Positions 7,931 to 16,600 of a stretch of 38,524 nt of DNA are shown one piece after another; position 1 is the stretch's first letter; each line of letters starts with the position of its first letter. The stretch is from Alphaproteobacteria bacterium. GTDB taxonomy: Bacteria; Pseudomonadota; Alphaproteobacteria; UBA8366; GCA-2717185. Where the stretch lies: NCBI GenBank assembly GCA_021774435.1, contig JAJFJB010000311.1, forward strand, positions 1 through 38,524, read 5' to 3'. A program made the position numbers and the translations under genes. The notes beneath the pieces are model-generated. The model did not search any database. It saw only the letters and a program-made list of their open reading frames with translations, and was not told where the DNA came from.

Positions 7931-9142
7931 GTGACCTCTACGCCACGCGGCCCGCTTCAGGGTGTCCGTGTCATCGATCTGACCACCGTCATGCTCGGCC
8001 CCTTCAGCACCCAGATCCTGGGCGAAATGGGCGCCGACGTTATCAAGATCGAACCGCCCGGCGGCGACATCGGCCGCTGGACCGGCGTCTCTAAAAACCC
8101 GGGTATGTCGGCGGCCTATATGATGAAAGGCCGCAACAAGCGCAGCGTGGTTCTCGATCTGAAAAACGAAGAGGCGCGTGAACCGCTTAAACGTCTGGTC
8201 GAGTCCGCCGATGTCTTCGTGCACAATATCCGACCGAAGGCAGCGGGACGGATTGGGATCGACTACGAGTCCATTTCAGCGTGGAAGGAAAATATTGTTT
8301 ACGCCGCCGCAACCGGCTATGGCGAGTCCGGCCCTTATGTCGACAAACCTGCCTATGACGATCTGATCCAGGGCGCGTCCGGATTGGCCGCCCTGTTCGG
8401 TGCCGTAACCGGAACGCCACGCTACGGCCCCTCCGTACTGGCCGACAAAACGACCGGCCTGTTTCTCACCTACGCGATCACGATGGCGCTGTTCCACCGC
8501 GAACGTACCGGCGAGGGCCAACGGGTCCACGTTCCGATGTACGAATCCTTCTCGGCCTTCGTCATGAACGAACATATGCAGGGCCGCATGTATGAGCCCA
8601 AGGAGGGGCCGGCCGGCTACCAACGCATGCTGACACCGCATCGCCGCCCCTACCCGACCGCCGATGGACATATCTGCGTGTTGCCTTACAACGACAAACA
8701 TTGGGGCAAATTCTTTGAGGTCGCCGGCCGTCCCGAACTCACCAAGGACCCCCGGTTTTCGGATCAGCCTTCACGGTCGAAAAATATCGACGCCCTGTAC
8801 GAAATCGTCGGCGGCGTCATGAAAAACCGGACTTCAGCGGAATGGCTTGAGGTTTTGGAGGCGGCAGACATTCCCGTCATGCCGATGAATCAGCCGGAAG
8901 ACCTGTTCGATTGTCCGCACTTGTCCGCGGTCGACATGTTCCCCGTTGTAGACCACCCGACCGAAGGGAAAATCCGCCACATCAAAGTGCCGGTGAATTT
9001 TTCCAAAACGCCCGGCGGGTACTATCGCCATCCCGAGCAACTTGGCGCCAGTACCGACACCGTGCTGGAAGAAGTCGGCTATTCTGCCGACGATATCGCG
9101 GCACTCAGGGCATCAGGGGCTGCCGGCAAGGTCGACAAGTAG
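7931..9142 (+). CDS. CaiB/BaiF family (class III) CoA-transferase
   Basis: 403 residues. Class III CoA-transferases move CoA between acyl-CoA and a free acid through an aspartyl-CoA thioester. The N-terminus GVRVIDLTTVMLGPFSTQIL, the GADVIKIEPPGGD loop (35-46), RNKRSVVLDLK (68-78) and the catalytic Asp143 in KPAYDD are typical. A GTG start at 7931 is used, with AGAAGGA 10 nt upstream. Its place behind two acyl-CoA dehydrogenase genes suggests that it activates the acid that the dehydrogenases then oxidise. The acid cannot be named. Convergent with an amidase gene, 2 bases apart. Confidence 0.92.
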   Translation: MTSTPRGPLQGVRVIDLTTVMLGPFSTQILGEMGADVIKIEPPGGDIGRWTGVSKNPGMSAAYMMKGRNKRSVVLDLKNEEAREPLKRLVESADVFVHNIRPKAAGRIGIDYESISAWKENIVYAAATGYGESGPYVDKPAYDDLIQGASGLAALFGAVTGTPRYGPSVLADKTTGLFLTYAITMALFHRERTGEGQRVHVPMYESFSAFVMNEHMQGRMYEPKEGPAGYQRMLTPHRRPYPTADGHICVLPYNDKHWGKFFEVAGRPELTKDPRFSDQPSRSKNIDALYEIVGGVMKNRTSAEWLEVLEAADIPVMPMNQPEDLFDCPHLSAVDMFPVVDHPTEGKIRHIKVPVNFSKTPGGYYRHPEQLGASTDTVLEEVGYSADDIAALRASGAAGKVDK

Positions 9143-9144
9143 GA

Positions 9145-10455
9145 TCACTTACTCTTCTCGTTTAGGAACCTTTCGACAGCCTTAACGGCAGCCAGGAAGC
9201 GGGCGTCCTGATTGCGATGTCCGATCAACTGGAAACCAAGCGGTAAACCTTTGGGACCAAAGGCCGCCGGCAAAGTAACCGCCGGAACGTATGTCGCCGT
9301 CCACGGCAAATTGAACATCGGCTTGCCGGTGCTGTCGATACCTTCCGGCGCTTCTCCCGCAGCGCTCGGAGTCAGCAAAAGATCGAAATCCGCCATCGCG
9401 GCGGATAAAGAGGTCCGGTAGGCCTCAAGGGCCGCCAGCGCCGACCGGTAGGTCTCATAACTACACGCAATACCGTCCGCGACGCGTCCGTTCAGCAGCT
9501 TTTGGCTCAACTGATCGCCATGCCGCAGCCTTTCGTGCAACATCACCCGCGCGAATTCGAAACCGGAGACATCCCGCATCGCGGCAACAAGTTCCGCTGC
9601 GCCTTCCGGCATAAGAAAGTCCGAAACCCGAGCCCCCGCCACGGAGAGCGTTCCGGCGGTATCGGTCAGCAATTGCTGCGTGCTCGCCTCCGCTTCATCC
9701 CACCATGGCGTCCGGCAAAGACCGATGCGCAGATCGCTCAGCGAAACGGACGATAAGGGCTGGTATGGCAAAACCATCACGACACTGCGGAACAAGGCCA
9801 GATCATCAACCGAACGCGTAATCAAACCCAGCGTATCCAGCGACGGCGAATTGTCCCGTACACCCGTCAGACAAAAATCGCCATAGCTGGGCTTGTATCC
9901 CACTGTGCCGCAGAATGCCGCCGGCCGTATCGCCGATCCGGTCGTCTGCGTGCCGAATGCAGCCGGCACCATCTTGGCGCCGACGGCGGCGGCGGAGCCG
10001 CTGGAGGACCCGCCCGGCGTATGTTTCAGATTGTAGGGGTTCCGCGTCGGCCCCGGCTGAACATGCGCGAATTCCGCCGTTACCGTCTTGCCGAACGGAA
10101 TAGCCCCGGCGGCCCGGCATGCCGCGACACAGGGTGCGTCCCAATTCGGCTGATTATTTTCGTAGATTGGCGATCCGTGCGCCGTCGGCATATCGGCGGT
10201 ATCGATGATGTCTTTCAACGCAAAGGGAACGCCATGCAACAATCCCCTCGACGGCGCTTTGTCTGCGGCCCGCGCGGCAGCGAGAACCGTATCACGGTCA
10301 AAGTACGCCCAGGCGCATATATTTTCCTGCGCTTCGATGCGCTCGATGCAGGCAAGCGCAAGCGCCTCGCAGCTCATTTTCTCAGCGGAAATTGCCCGAA
10401 CAGCTTCGACGGCAGTCAAATCGGCGGGTGAAGATTTCAGAGAGTTTTCTTGCAT
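9145..10455 (-). CDS. Amidase signature family hydrolase (first of two paralogues)
   Basis: 436-residue serine amidase of the Ser-cisSer-Lys class. Catalytic residues by spacing: Lys81 (FALKDII), cis-Ser150 (GGSSSGSAAA) and nucleophile Ser174. The Gly that usually precedes the nucleophile is Thr here (TQTTGSAIRP), unlike the second amidase in this window. The ATG at 10455 is preferred over TTG (10470) and GTG (10467) starts a few codons upstream because no good ribosome binding site favours those. The family acts on amides such as aryl- or acylamides, allophanate or Glu-tRNA(Gln); it is not an obvious GatA because no GatB/GatC is nearby. It may belong with the converging acyl-CoA genes. Confidence 0.88.
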   Translation of the reverse strand: MQENSLKSSPADLTAVEAVRAISAEKMSCEALALACIERIEAQENICAWAYFDRDTVLAAARAADKAPSRGLLHGVPFALKDIIDTADMPTAHGSPIYENNQPNWDAPCVAACRAAGAIPFGKTVTAEFAHVQPGPTRNPYNLKHTPGGSSSGSAAAVGAKMVPAAFGTQTTGSAIRPAAFCGTVGYKPSYGDFCLTGVRDNSPSLDTLGLITRSVDDLALFRSVVMVLPYQPLSSVSLSDLRIGLCRTPWWDEAEASTQQLLTDTAGTLSVAGARVSDFLMPEGAAELVAAMRDVSGFEFARVMLHERLRHGDQLSQKLLNGRVADGIACSYETYRSALAALEAYRTSLSAAMADFDLLLTPSAAGEAPEGIDSTGKPMFNLPWTATYVPAVTLPAAFGPKGLPLGFQLIGHRNQDARFLAAVKAVERFLNEKSK

Positions 10456-10502
10456 ATCAACAGGCACCAACCGCTAAACGAATTTTTCCAGTTCCGGTAC
10501 GT

Positions 10503-11243
10503 CTAAGTTTGCGGCCGGATTACCCGAGCCAGTGTCAGCACGTCAACAGACGCGGCACCGCCTCGCTTCAGAACACGCGCGCATTCCTCGACCGTTGCGC
10601 CCGTCGTCAGGACGTCGTCGAGCAGAAGAATTCGCGACTCTTGTAACCGTTCCTGCCAACTGTCACGTACCGCGAAAGCCGCCCGAACATTGCGGATACG
10701 CGCCGACCGGGACATTCGTCCTTGCGGTTGCGTGCGCCGCCGGCGCGTCATCAGGTCGACGGCGACCGGCTTTCCGGCCTCTCGGCCCAAAGCCTGTGCC
10801 AGTAAAGCCGACTGATTGTATCGCCGTGAAAGAAGCCGCCACCGATGCAGCGGCACCGGCACGATGAGATCCACGTCGCATAAGAGTTCGTTTCCAGCTC
10901 GGGCAAGCCAACGCCCGAAAGCCGGCGCCTGATGTGTGTGGTCCGCATGCTTAAAGGACAGGATCAAGGAACGGCTTGCATCGTCATAGGCAAATACCGC
11001 CCGCGCCCGGTCATAGTGCGGAAGTCCCCGCACGCAAGCCGCGCACAGGCTTTGCTCCGGCGCTTCATACTCGAACGGATAGCCGCAACACGCACAAGCG
11101 GGCGGTCCCAGGAAACGGAGCGTGTCCCAGCATGTTGCGCAAAGCGCGCCCTCGTCCGTAACGGTGGTCCCGCACGCCATGCAGCGCACGGGCAATACCG
11201 CATTGAGGACCGAGCGCGCGAGCGGTGCGACAGACGGCGCCAT
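10503..11243 (-). CDS. comF: ComF family phosphoribosyltransferase-like protein
   Basis: 246 residues. The N-terminal part has eight cysteines in four CxxC pairs (21/24, 35/38, 50/53, 67/70), a double zinc-ribbon arrangement. The C-terminal half is a type I phosphoribosyltransferase-like domain with ILLLDDVLTTGAT (205-217) as PRPP loop. ComF proteins are linked to DNA uptake in competent bacteria but are also widespread in non-competent ones, where their role is unclear. The frame runs back into the rhodanese gene, but the ATG at 11243 starts 5 bases after that gene's stop and is the sensible start. Likely cotranscribed with the rhodanese gene. Confidence 0.9.
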   Translation of the reverse strand: MAPSVAPLARSVLNAVLPVRCMACGTTVTDEGALCATCWDTLRFLGPPACACCGYPFEYEAPEQSLCAACVRGLPHYDRARAVFAYDDASRSLILSFKHADHTHQAPAFGRWLARAGNELLCDVDLIVPVPLHRWRLLSRRYNQSALLAQALGREAGKPVAVDLMTRRRRTQPQGRMSRSARIRNVRAAFAVRDSWQERLQESRILLLDDVLTTGATVEECARVLKRGGAASVDVLTLARVIRPQT

Positions 11244-11248
11244 CGCTG

Positions 11249-12835
11249 TTACGGCGCGAACTCCGGAAAGACCAGCGTGCCATCGCGCTTGATCTGGTTG
11301 ATCAGCTCGATTTCCCAATCGAGATACTGGTTCATCGCGTCTTCGACCGTGCCTTCACGGTCATAGGGTTTGTAGAAAATATCTTCCCGCTCGGCGGCAA
11401 GGTTTGAATAACCTTCTTCAATTTTCATACCGGCCGACCGCCAACTTTCCGTGCCGCCTTGCAATGCAGCGACATCGGCGTCGGTCAATCGAGCCAAATC
11501 CTGCGCGGCAAGTCTGGCCAGTTGACCGTCTCCACTGGTGACAACATAGGACTTCGCCGCTGGCAGTTTGGTCAAAGCATCTGCCAGGCGTGACCGAATC
11601 GCCCACCACGCACCGGCAATGTGCCCGTCCCGGTAGGCAAGGCTGTCCGCCACATCAACAATGACCGAATCGGCGGAAACGTCCGCGGGCGCGACAGTTT
11701 TTACATCGGCCGATTCCGCTTCGGGACACGTTGCCGCATAGGGGCCGGACACGCAGGCCATCTCGTCGAGCCCGCCCTTGAGAACATACACATCGGTCCA
11801 TCCCATCTGGACCAGCCAGTGCGCGGTCATGGTCGCGCGAACACCCGTATCGTCAATCAGGACAACACGCGCATTGTTGGTCGCGACATACTTGTCCGTT
11901 GCCTGAACCAATTGTCCGCCCGGTGCGTGTCGGCACCCGTCGACATGGCCTGCGTCAAATTCTTCCGGAGAGCGGACATCGAACAGATAGAGCGTTCGTG
12001 TCCCAGTCTCGCTTTGCCAGCCCTTCATTGTGTCTACATCGATTGATTTGACGCCGTATTTTTCGGCGACTTGAGCAACTGCCTTCTGCGACCATTCCAG
12101 GCCTGCCTCCGACACACTGTCATATTTTCTCGTCGCGCCATGTTCCAGTTCCAGCCCCGCCAGGTGCCAGCCCATGGTACCGTTTGTCAGCGCCATCACC
12201 TTGTTCGGCGTACCGGCATTGATCAGCGACTGCGCGCCGATAATGGATCGCGTGCGGCCCGCGCAATTCACCACAACAAGCGTTTCCGGGTTCGGCGCCA
12301 GATCCCGGACATGGTAGGCAAGTTCCGCGCCCGGTGAATCGATGCCCCCTGGAATATTCATCCGGTGGTATTCGTCCATCGGCCGGCTGTCGAGGATTAC
12401 CATATCCGCGCCAGAATCGATTTTCGCCTTCAGTTCCTCGGCGGAAATATTCGGCGTGTCGCAATGATGCTCGATATGTTCGCCGAACACCTTGGACGGC
12501 ACGTTCATGCCGCTGAAGAGTTCGAACCCTGCAGCACCCCATCCTTCGACGCCGCCGGTCATGATCTTGATATCGCTGTAGCCCATGGCGGCCAGCGTTT
12601 CCGCAGCACGAGCCGCCAAACCATCTTCGGCATCGATAAGAACGATACGGGTTCCCGCGCGCGGCACGAGGTCCCGCACATTCAACTCCAGCACGCTGAG
12701 TGGAATATTGGCACCTCGCAAAAGGTGCCGCTGCCCAAACACACCCTCTTCGCGAACATCGATCACCGCCAGTTCACCGCCGTCATCGAATAGCACGCGC
12801 ACTTCTTTCGCGCCTATGTTTCCCGCAACCGTCAT
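11249..12835 (-). CDS. Four-domain rhodanese-like protein with a single active-site cysteine
   Basis: 528 residues made of four tandem rhodanese homology domains, roughly 8-107, 128-232, 262-362 and 380-475, then a short tail. Rhodaneses transfer sulfane sulfur through a loop cysteine. Only domain 2 has it: Cys191 in NCAGRTRS. The matching places are Asp in domain 1 (LIDAEDG), Asp328 in domain 3 (LIDDTGVR) and Ser434 in domain 4 (VTSGDGQ). The inactive domains may be structural or regulatory. A GGGAGA ribosome binding site precedes the ATG at 12835 and a perfect TATAAT lies 20 bases upstream. Transcribed with comF and divergent from the methyltransferase gene. The sulfur donor and acceptor are unknown. 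Confidence 0.9.
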   Translation of the reverse strand: MTVAGNIGAKEVRVLFDDGGELAVIDVREEGVFGQRHLLRGANIPLSVLELNVRDLVPRAGTRIVLIDAEDGLAARAAETLAAMGYSDIKIMTGGVEGWGAAGFELFSGMNVPSKVFGEHIEHHCDTPNISAEELKAKIDSGADMVILDSRPMDEYHRMNIPGGIDSPGAELAYHVRDLAPNPETLVVVNCAGRTRSIIGAQSLINAGTPNKVMALTNGTMGWHLAGLELEHGATRKYDSVSEAGLEWSQKAVAQVAEKYGVKSIDVDTMKGWQSETGTRTLYLFDVRSPEEFDAGHVDGCRHAPGGQLVQATDKYVATNNARVVLIDDTGVRATMTAHWLVQMGWTDVYVLKGGLDEMACVSGPYAATCPEAESADVKTVAPADVSADSVIVDVADSLAYRDGHIAGAWWAIRSRLADALTKLPAAKSYVVTSGDGQLARLAAQDLARLTDADVAALQGGTESWRSAGMKIEEGYSNLAAEREDIFYKPYDREGTVEDAMNQYLDWEIELINQIKRDGTLVFPEFAP

Positions 12836-12854
12836 GGTTTTCTCCCGTTACACA

Positions 12855-12860
12855 ATTATA
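12855..12860 (-). promoter_or_regulatory. TATAAT -10 element for the rhodanese-comF unit
   Basis: A perfect sigma-70 -10 hexamer on the minus strand, about 20 bases upstream of the rhodanese start, within a 106-base divergent spacer. No good -35 hexamer is seen at 16-18 nt. Confidence 0.4.
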
Positions 12861-12941
12861 CCTTACTGTAGGCTCTGGAAAACGCGCTCTCAACCGGCTT
12901 CGAATTGCGCAGACCGGTGAAGCCGCTCATATTGCATTCCT

Positions 12942-13850
12942 ATGTCCGATGAAATGACCGTATTCGACCGGAGCCTCGTCCGCGCTCGCAGAAACCGTGC
13001 GGCATCCGGGTTCCATGAATTCGATTTCCTGTTCCGGGAAGTCGCCGACCGGCTCGCGGACCGTTTGGAGGATATCACTCGGTCGTTCCCAATGGCACTC
13101 GATATCGGTTCGCACGGCGATGTTCTGGCGTCGGAGCTACAGGGTCGCGGGCAAATTGAAACGCTCATCCAGTGCGATTTGTCGGAGCAGATGCTAGATC
13201 CGTCAGACGGCATAGCCCTTGTGGCGGACGAAGAAGCATTGCCCTTCGAGGGACCGCATTTCGATGTAGTGCTCAGCAATCTTTCCCTGCATTGGGTCAA
13301 TGATTTGCCGGGGGCGCTCGTTCAGGCAAATCGATGCCTGAAGCCTGACGGCTTATTTCTGGGGTCGATGCTCGGTGGCGATACCTTGCACGAATTGCGC
13401 GACTGCCTAATGGAAGCGGAACTGGAAATTCGCGGCGGCCTGAGTCCCAGGCTTTCACCGTTCGCCCAAGTCAGAGACGCGGGCGGATTGTTGCAGCGCG
13501 CCGGGTTCGCGTTACCGGTAACCGACAGCGATATTATTACCGTGACCTACGAAAATGCCTTTCGGCTCATGCGCGATCTGCGCGGCATGGGCGAGACAGG
13601 TGCGGGTCTCACACGGCCAAAACACTTTACCCGCCGCAACATCTTTTACCGCGCGGCACAGCTTTACACCGAAAAATACTCCAATGACGATGGGCGAATT
13701 CCCGCGACATTCGAGATCATTTACCTGCATGGCTGGGCGCCGCACGAGTCGCAGCAGCAGCCGCTGCGTCCCGGTAGCGCCGAAAACCGGCTCGCCGATG
13801 CGCTGGACACCAAAGAGGTCGCGACGGACGATAAAACAGGCCCGGCCTAA
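12942..13850 (+). CDS. NDUFAF5/BioC-like methyltransferase-fold protein
   Basis: 302 residues. The N-terminus (VFDRSLVRARRNRAA) and the SNLSLHWVNDLPGAL block (112-126) are hallmarks of the group that contains mitochondrial NDUFAF5, the complex I assembly factor that hydroxylates an arginine of NDUFS7, and the related BioC methyltransferases. SAM motif I is ALDIGSHGD (52-60), lacking the usual GxGxG glycines. The C-terminal region LRGMGETGAG...RRNIFYRAAQLY also fits the NDUFAF5 side more than BioC. No biotin genes are near. In an alphaproteobacterium a complex I role is plausible but inferred. Convergent with the Nudix gene, 6 bases apart. Confidence 0.85.
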   Translation: MSDEMTVFDRSLVRARRNRAASGFHEFDFLFREVADRLADRLEDITRSFPMALDIGSHGDVLASELQGRGQIETLIQCDLSEQMLDPSDGIALVADEEALPFEGPHFDVVLSNLSLHWVNDLPGALVQANRCLKPDGLFLGSMLGGDTLHELRDCLMEAELEIRGGLSPRLSPFAQVRDAGGLLQRAGFALPVTDSDIITVTYENAFRLMRDLRGMGETGAGLTRPKHFTRRNIFYRAAQLYTEKYSNDDGRIPATFEIIYLHGWAPHESQQQPLRPGSAENRLADALDTKEVATDDKTGPA

Positions 13851-13856
13851 AACGGG

Positions 13857-14303
13857 TTAAAGAAAATCCCGGAGCATCGCGACCAGCGGCACATCGGCCG
13901 GCGGCATCGGATAATCGCCAAGCTGCGCCGGGCGAACCCAGGCGAGCTTCTGGCCCTCACGCCCTTGCGGGATACCCTTCCAGATACGGCAGACATACAG
14001 CGGCATAAGAAGATGGAATTTTTCATAGGCGTGACTGGCAAACGTTAGCGGGGCGAGACAGCTTTGCCGCGTATCGACACCCAGCTCCTCCTGCAGTTCG
14101 CGGATCAGCGCCGCATCCGGCGCCTCGCCTTCTTCGACCTTACCGCCGGGGAACTCCCAAAGCCCGGCCATCGATTTTCCCTCGGGCCGTTGTGCAATGA
14201 GTATGCGGCCATCAGCATCGATCAAGGCAACGGCGACGACAAGCACAACAGGCAGATTCGCCGCGGACGATGCGTTACCCGCTTCCCAACACCCGCTCGG
14301 CAT
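13857..14303 (-). CDS. mutT: MutT-type Nudix hydrolase (8-oxo-dGTP diphosphatase-like)
   Basis: 148 residues with a complete Nudix box from Gly54 to Val76 (GKVEEGE...RELQEELGV), plus the preceding AQRPEGKSMAGLWEFPGG that is typical of MutT enzymes that cleanse the nucleotide pool of 8-oxo-dGTP. Lies 14 bases after argJ on the same strand, so probably cotranscribed. The ATG at 14303 lacks a strong ribosome binding site and the first ~16 residues look unconserved, so the true start might be slightly downstream. Confidence 0.9.
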   Translation of the reverse strand: MPSGCWEAGNASSAANLPVVLVVAVALIDADGRILIAQRPEGKSMAGLWEFPGGKVEEGEAPDAALIRELQEELGVDTRQSCLAPLTFASHAYEKFHLLMPLYVCRIWKGIPQGREGQKLAWVRPAQLGDYPMPPADVPLVAMLRDFL

Positions 14304-14317
14304 GCTTTGTTGTTCGC

Positions 14318-15553
14318 TCAGGATCGATAATCCGCGTTAATGGTGATGTATCCATGCGTCAGATCGCAGGTCCAGACTCGCGCCTTGCCACGTCCCAGTC
14401 CCAAATCGATATGAAAATGCACGTTCTGGCCTTTCATATGCTCGGCAACCGGCGCTTCGACGTAATCTTCGAGAACCTGCCCGTTCGCCGTAATCTGCAC
14501 ACCGCCCATGGCGATGGATAGCTTGTCGCGATCCGCCGGTTCGCCGGCCTTGCCCACAGCCATGACGACACGGCCCCAATTGGCGTCCTCGCCCGCGACC
14601 GCTGTCTTAACCAGGGGCGAATTGGCGACAGCAAGTCCAACCTTACGCGCCGATTGCGCCGACATGGCGCCCGTTACATCGATCGTGACCAGCTTCTGCG
14701 CGCCTTCCCCATCGCGCACGACTTGCGTGGCAAGATCGATCAGCAATTCCTCGACGGCACGGCGGAAATCCTTCAAATGCGCGTCCCGAGCCGACGATAC
14801 CGCCAGGTGCCGCTTGCCCTTCCCCGTCGCGCAAAGCAGCACCGTGTCACTGGTCGACGTATCACTGTCGACGGTGATGCAGTTGTAGGATTTGTCGACC
14901 GCCGACTTGAGGATCGACTGCAACGTACGCGCCGGGATCTTGGCGTCCGTAAACACGAAGCTCAGCATGGTCGCCATGTCCGGCGCGATCATGCCGGAGC
15001 CCTTCGTGATGCCGGCCAGGGTCACTTCGGTATTGCCGATCTTCGCCGTCCGAACAGCACCCTTGGAAAAGGTGTCCGTCGTCATAATGGCCTCGGCAGC
15101 ACGCTGCCAGGATTTTGATTTTAGATCCTTCACCATGCGCGGCAGGCTTTTGGCGATATAATCCGGCGGGACCGGTTCGCCGATAACACCCGTCGACGCG
15201 ACGTAGACCTGATTCCGGGGGCAGCCGATGAGCTTCGCCGCCGCCTTGACCGTCTCATCAACCACCAGATCGCCCGCATTGCCGGTGAATGCGTTTGCGT
15301 TGCCCGAATTGACGACGATCGCCCGAGCCTTACCGCCAGACAGTATCTTCTTGCACCAGTCGACGGGCGCCGAAGGACAACGCGATGTCGTAAAGGTTCC
15401 CGCAACCGTTGTACCGGGCGCGAGGCGGGCAACCATCAAATCCTTGACGCCCTTGGCTGGCTTGAGCCCGACATGACGCCCGGCTAATTCAACGCCCGCA
15501 ATTTCCGGAATACGCGGAAACCGTTTTGGGGCCAGCGGCGAACGCTCCAACAT
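14318..15553 (-). CDS. argJ: Bifunctional ornithine acetyltransferase/N-acetylglutamate synthase
   Basis: 411 residues. ArgJ recycles the acetyl group from N-acetylornithine to glutamate, and can also acetylate glutamate from acetyl-CoA, in the cyclic arginine pathway. The precursor self-cleaves into two chains between Ala194 and Thr195; the cleavage motif KGSGMIAPDMATMLSF (184-199) is intact. The oxyanion pair Thr121-Gly122 is in ASTGVIGE, and VVNSGNANAFTG (80-91) is conserved. The gene follows the parvulin gene on the same strand by 7 bases and precedes mutT. Confidence 0.96.
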   Translation of the reverse strand: MLERSPLAPKRFPRIPEIAGVELAGRHVGLKPAKGVKDLMVARLAPGTTVAGTFTTSRCPSAPVDWCKKILSGGKARAIVVNSGNANAFTGNAGDLVVDETVKAAAKLIGCPRNQVYVASTGVIGEPVPPDYIAKSLPRMVKDLKSKSWQRAAEAIMTTDTFSKGAVRTAKIGNTEVTLAGITKGSGMIAPDMATMLSFVFTDAKIPARTLQSILKSAVDKSYNCITVDSDTSTSDTVLLCATGKGKRHLAVSSARDAHLKDFRRAVEELLIDLATQVVRDGEGAQKLVTIDVTGAMSAQSARKVGLAVANSPLVKTAVAGEDANWGRVVMAVGKAGEPADRDKLSIAMGGVQITANGQVLEDYVEAPVAEHMKGQNVHFHIDLGLGRGKARVWTCDLTHGYITINADYRS

Positions 15554-15560
15554 CGCGGAC

Positions 15561-16430
15561 CTACTTCACCGTGGGCGCAGCCGGCAACGGCTTGCCTTCA
15601 AGCGTAAAGCGATCGACTTTCGCGCCTTCGGTCATTTGCTGCATGACACCAACAGCAATGTTCCGGCCTGTCTCGCGAAGAAGCCTTGGCTTCATTTTCT
15701 CAAAGCTTGGCGGTGCGTTGCTGCGTTTGTCCTCGACCAGAATTACATGCCAGCCAAACCGCGTTTTGACCGGTAGAGGCGTCACGTCGCCGGCTTTCAG
15801 CGCGAAAGCCGCGTCGGCGAAGGGTTTGACCATGTCGCCGCGTTTGAAATAGCCCAGATCGCCGCCATTCGAAGCACTTGGCCCCGTGGAAAATTCCCGC
15901 GCCGCATCCTCGAACGACTTGCCGGCACTCAAATGACCGATAACGTTCTTCGCGTCGACTTCCGTCTTCAACAGAATATGGCGCGCTCGCACCTCTTCAG
16001 CCGGCGGATTCTGCGCCAGAAATTCCTTGTATTGCGCTTCAAGCGACCCGGGCGTGATGTTCTGCTCGATTAGCTGATTCAGGTAAACCTCGCCGATTAC
16101 AGCGTCCTCGAGGTGTTTTAGACGTTGTTTGACGATCGCATTCTCGGCCATGTTGTTTTTACGGCCTTCGATTACAAGCAAACGTTGCTGAACCATGCGT
16201 TCCAACAAGTTAGGATATACTGTCGCGAGACCGGCTTGCTGCATCTGCTTCGGCAAAGTGGAAAAGGCGCGAAGCACCTCGTTGCGGAAAATCGGTGTCC
16301 CCTCGACGCGGGCGACGACAACATCCTCAGCGGGCTTCTGCGCCGCTGTTTGCGCAAATGCTTGCGGCAGCGCGAACAGGGCAAGAGAACCGGCAATCAA
16401 CACGGTACGCGCATTGAATTGACGTGGCAT
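15561..16430 (-). CDS. Secreted parvulin-type peptidyl-prolyl cis-trans isomerase
   Basis: 289 residues. Signal peptide at 1-26 (basic n-region, hydrophobic core, AFA before Gln27) directs it to the periplasm. A SurA-N-like helical region (about 35-140) is followed by a PpiC/rotamase domain at roughly 148-235 (RARHILLKTE, SNGGDLGYFKRGDMV, TRFGWHVI). It probably assists folding of outer membrane proteins, as SurA/PrsA proteins do. The ATG at 16430 is chosen over an upstream frame extension because AAGGAG lies 7 nt before it and it starts the signal peptide. First gene of a parvulin-argJ-mutT run, divergent from secA. Confidence 0.92.
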   Translation of the reverse strand: MPRQFNARTVLIAGSLALFALPQAFAQTAAQKPAEDVVVARVEGTPIFRNEVLRAFSTLPKQMQQAGLATVYPNLLERMVQQRLLVIEGRKNNMAENAIVKQRLKHLEDAVIGEVYLNQLIEQNITPGSLEAQYKEFLAQNPPAEEVRARHILLKTEVDAKNVIGHLSAGKSFEDAAREFSTGPSASNGGDLGYFKRGDMVKPFADAAFALKAGDVTPLPVKTRFGWHVILVEDKRSNAPPSFEKMKPRLLRETGRNIAVGVMQQMTEGAKVDRFTLEGKPLPAAPTVK

Positions 16431-16566
16431 ACGGAAACTCCTTGGCGATTGATAAAGCGCACCCCCGCGCGGTCTTGGTGCGGCATAAACCATATGCAGC
16501 CAACAGGCACAAGACCATCCCGGCCCTATTGGTGAACGGCCAGCGTTGACAGCCGTCTCCTAGGAC

Positions 16567-16584
16567 CTTATGTGACAGCATAAG
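16567..16584. repeat. Perfect inverted repeat upstream of secA
   Basis: CTTATG (16567-16572), a 6-nt spacer, then CATAAG (16579-16584). The palindrome is centred about 30 bases upstream of a TATAAT element and could be an operator for the secA promoter or for the divergent parvulin gene. No regulator can be named. Confidence 0.4.
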
Positions 16585-16600
16585 CCCTATTGTTTTAATG

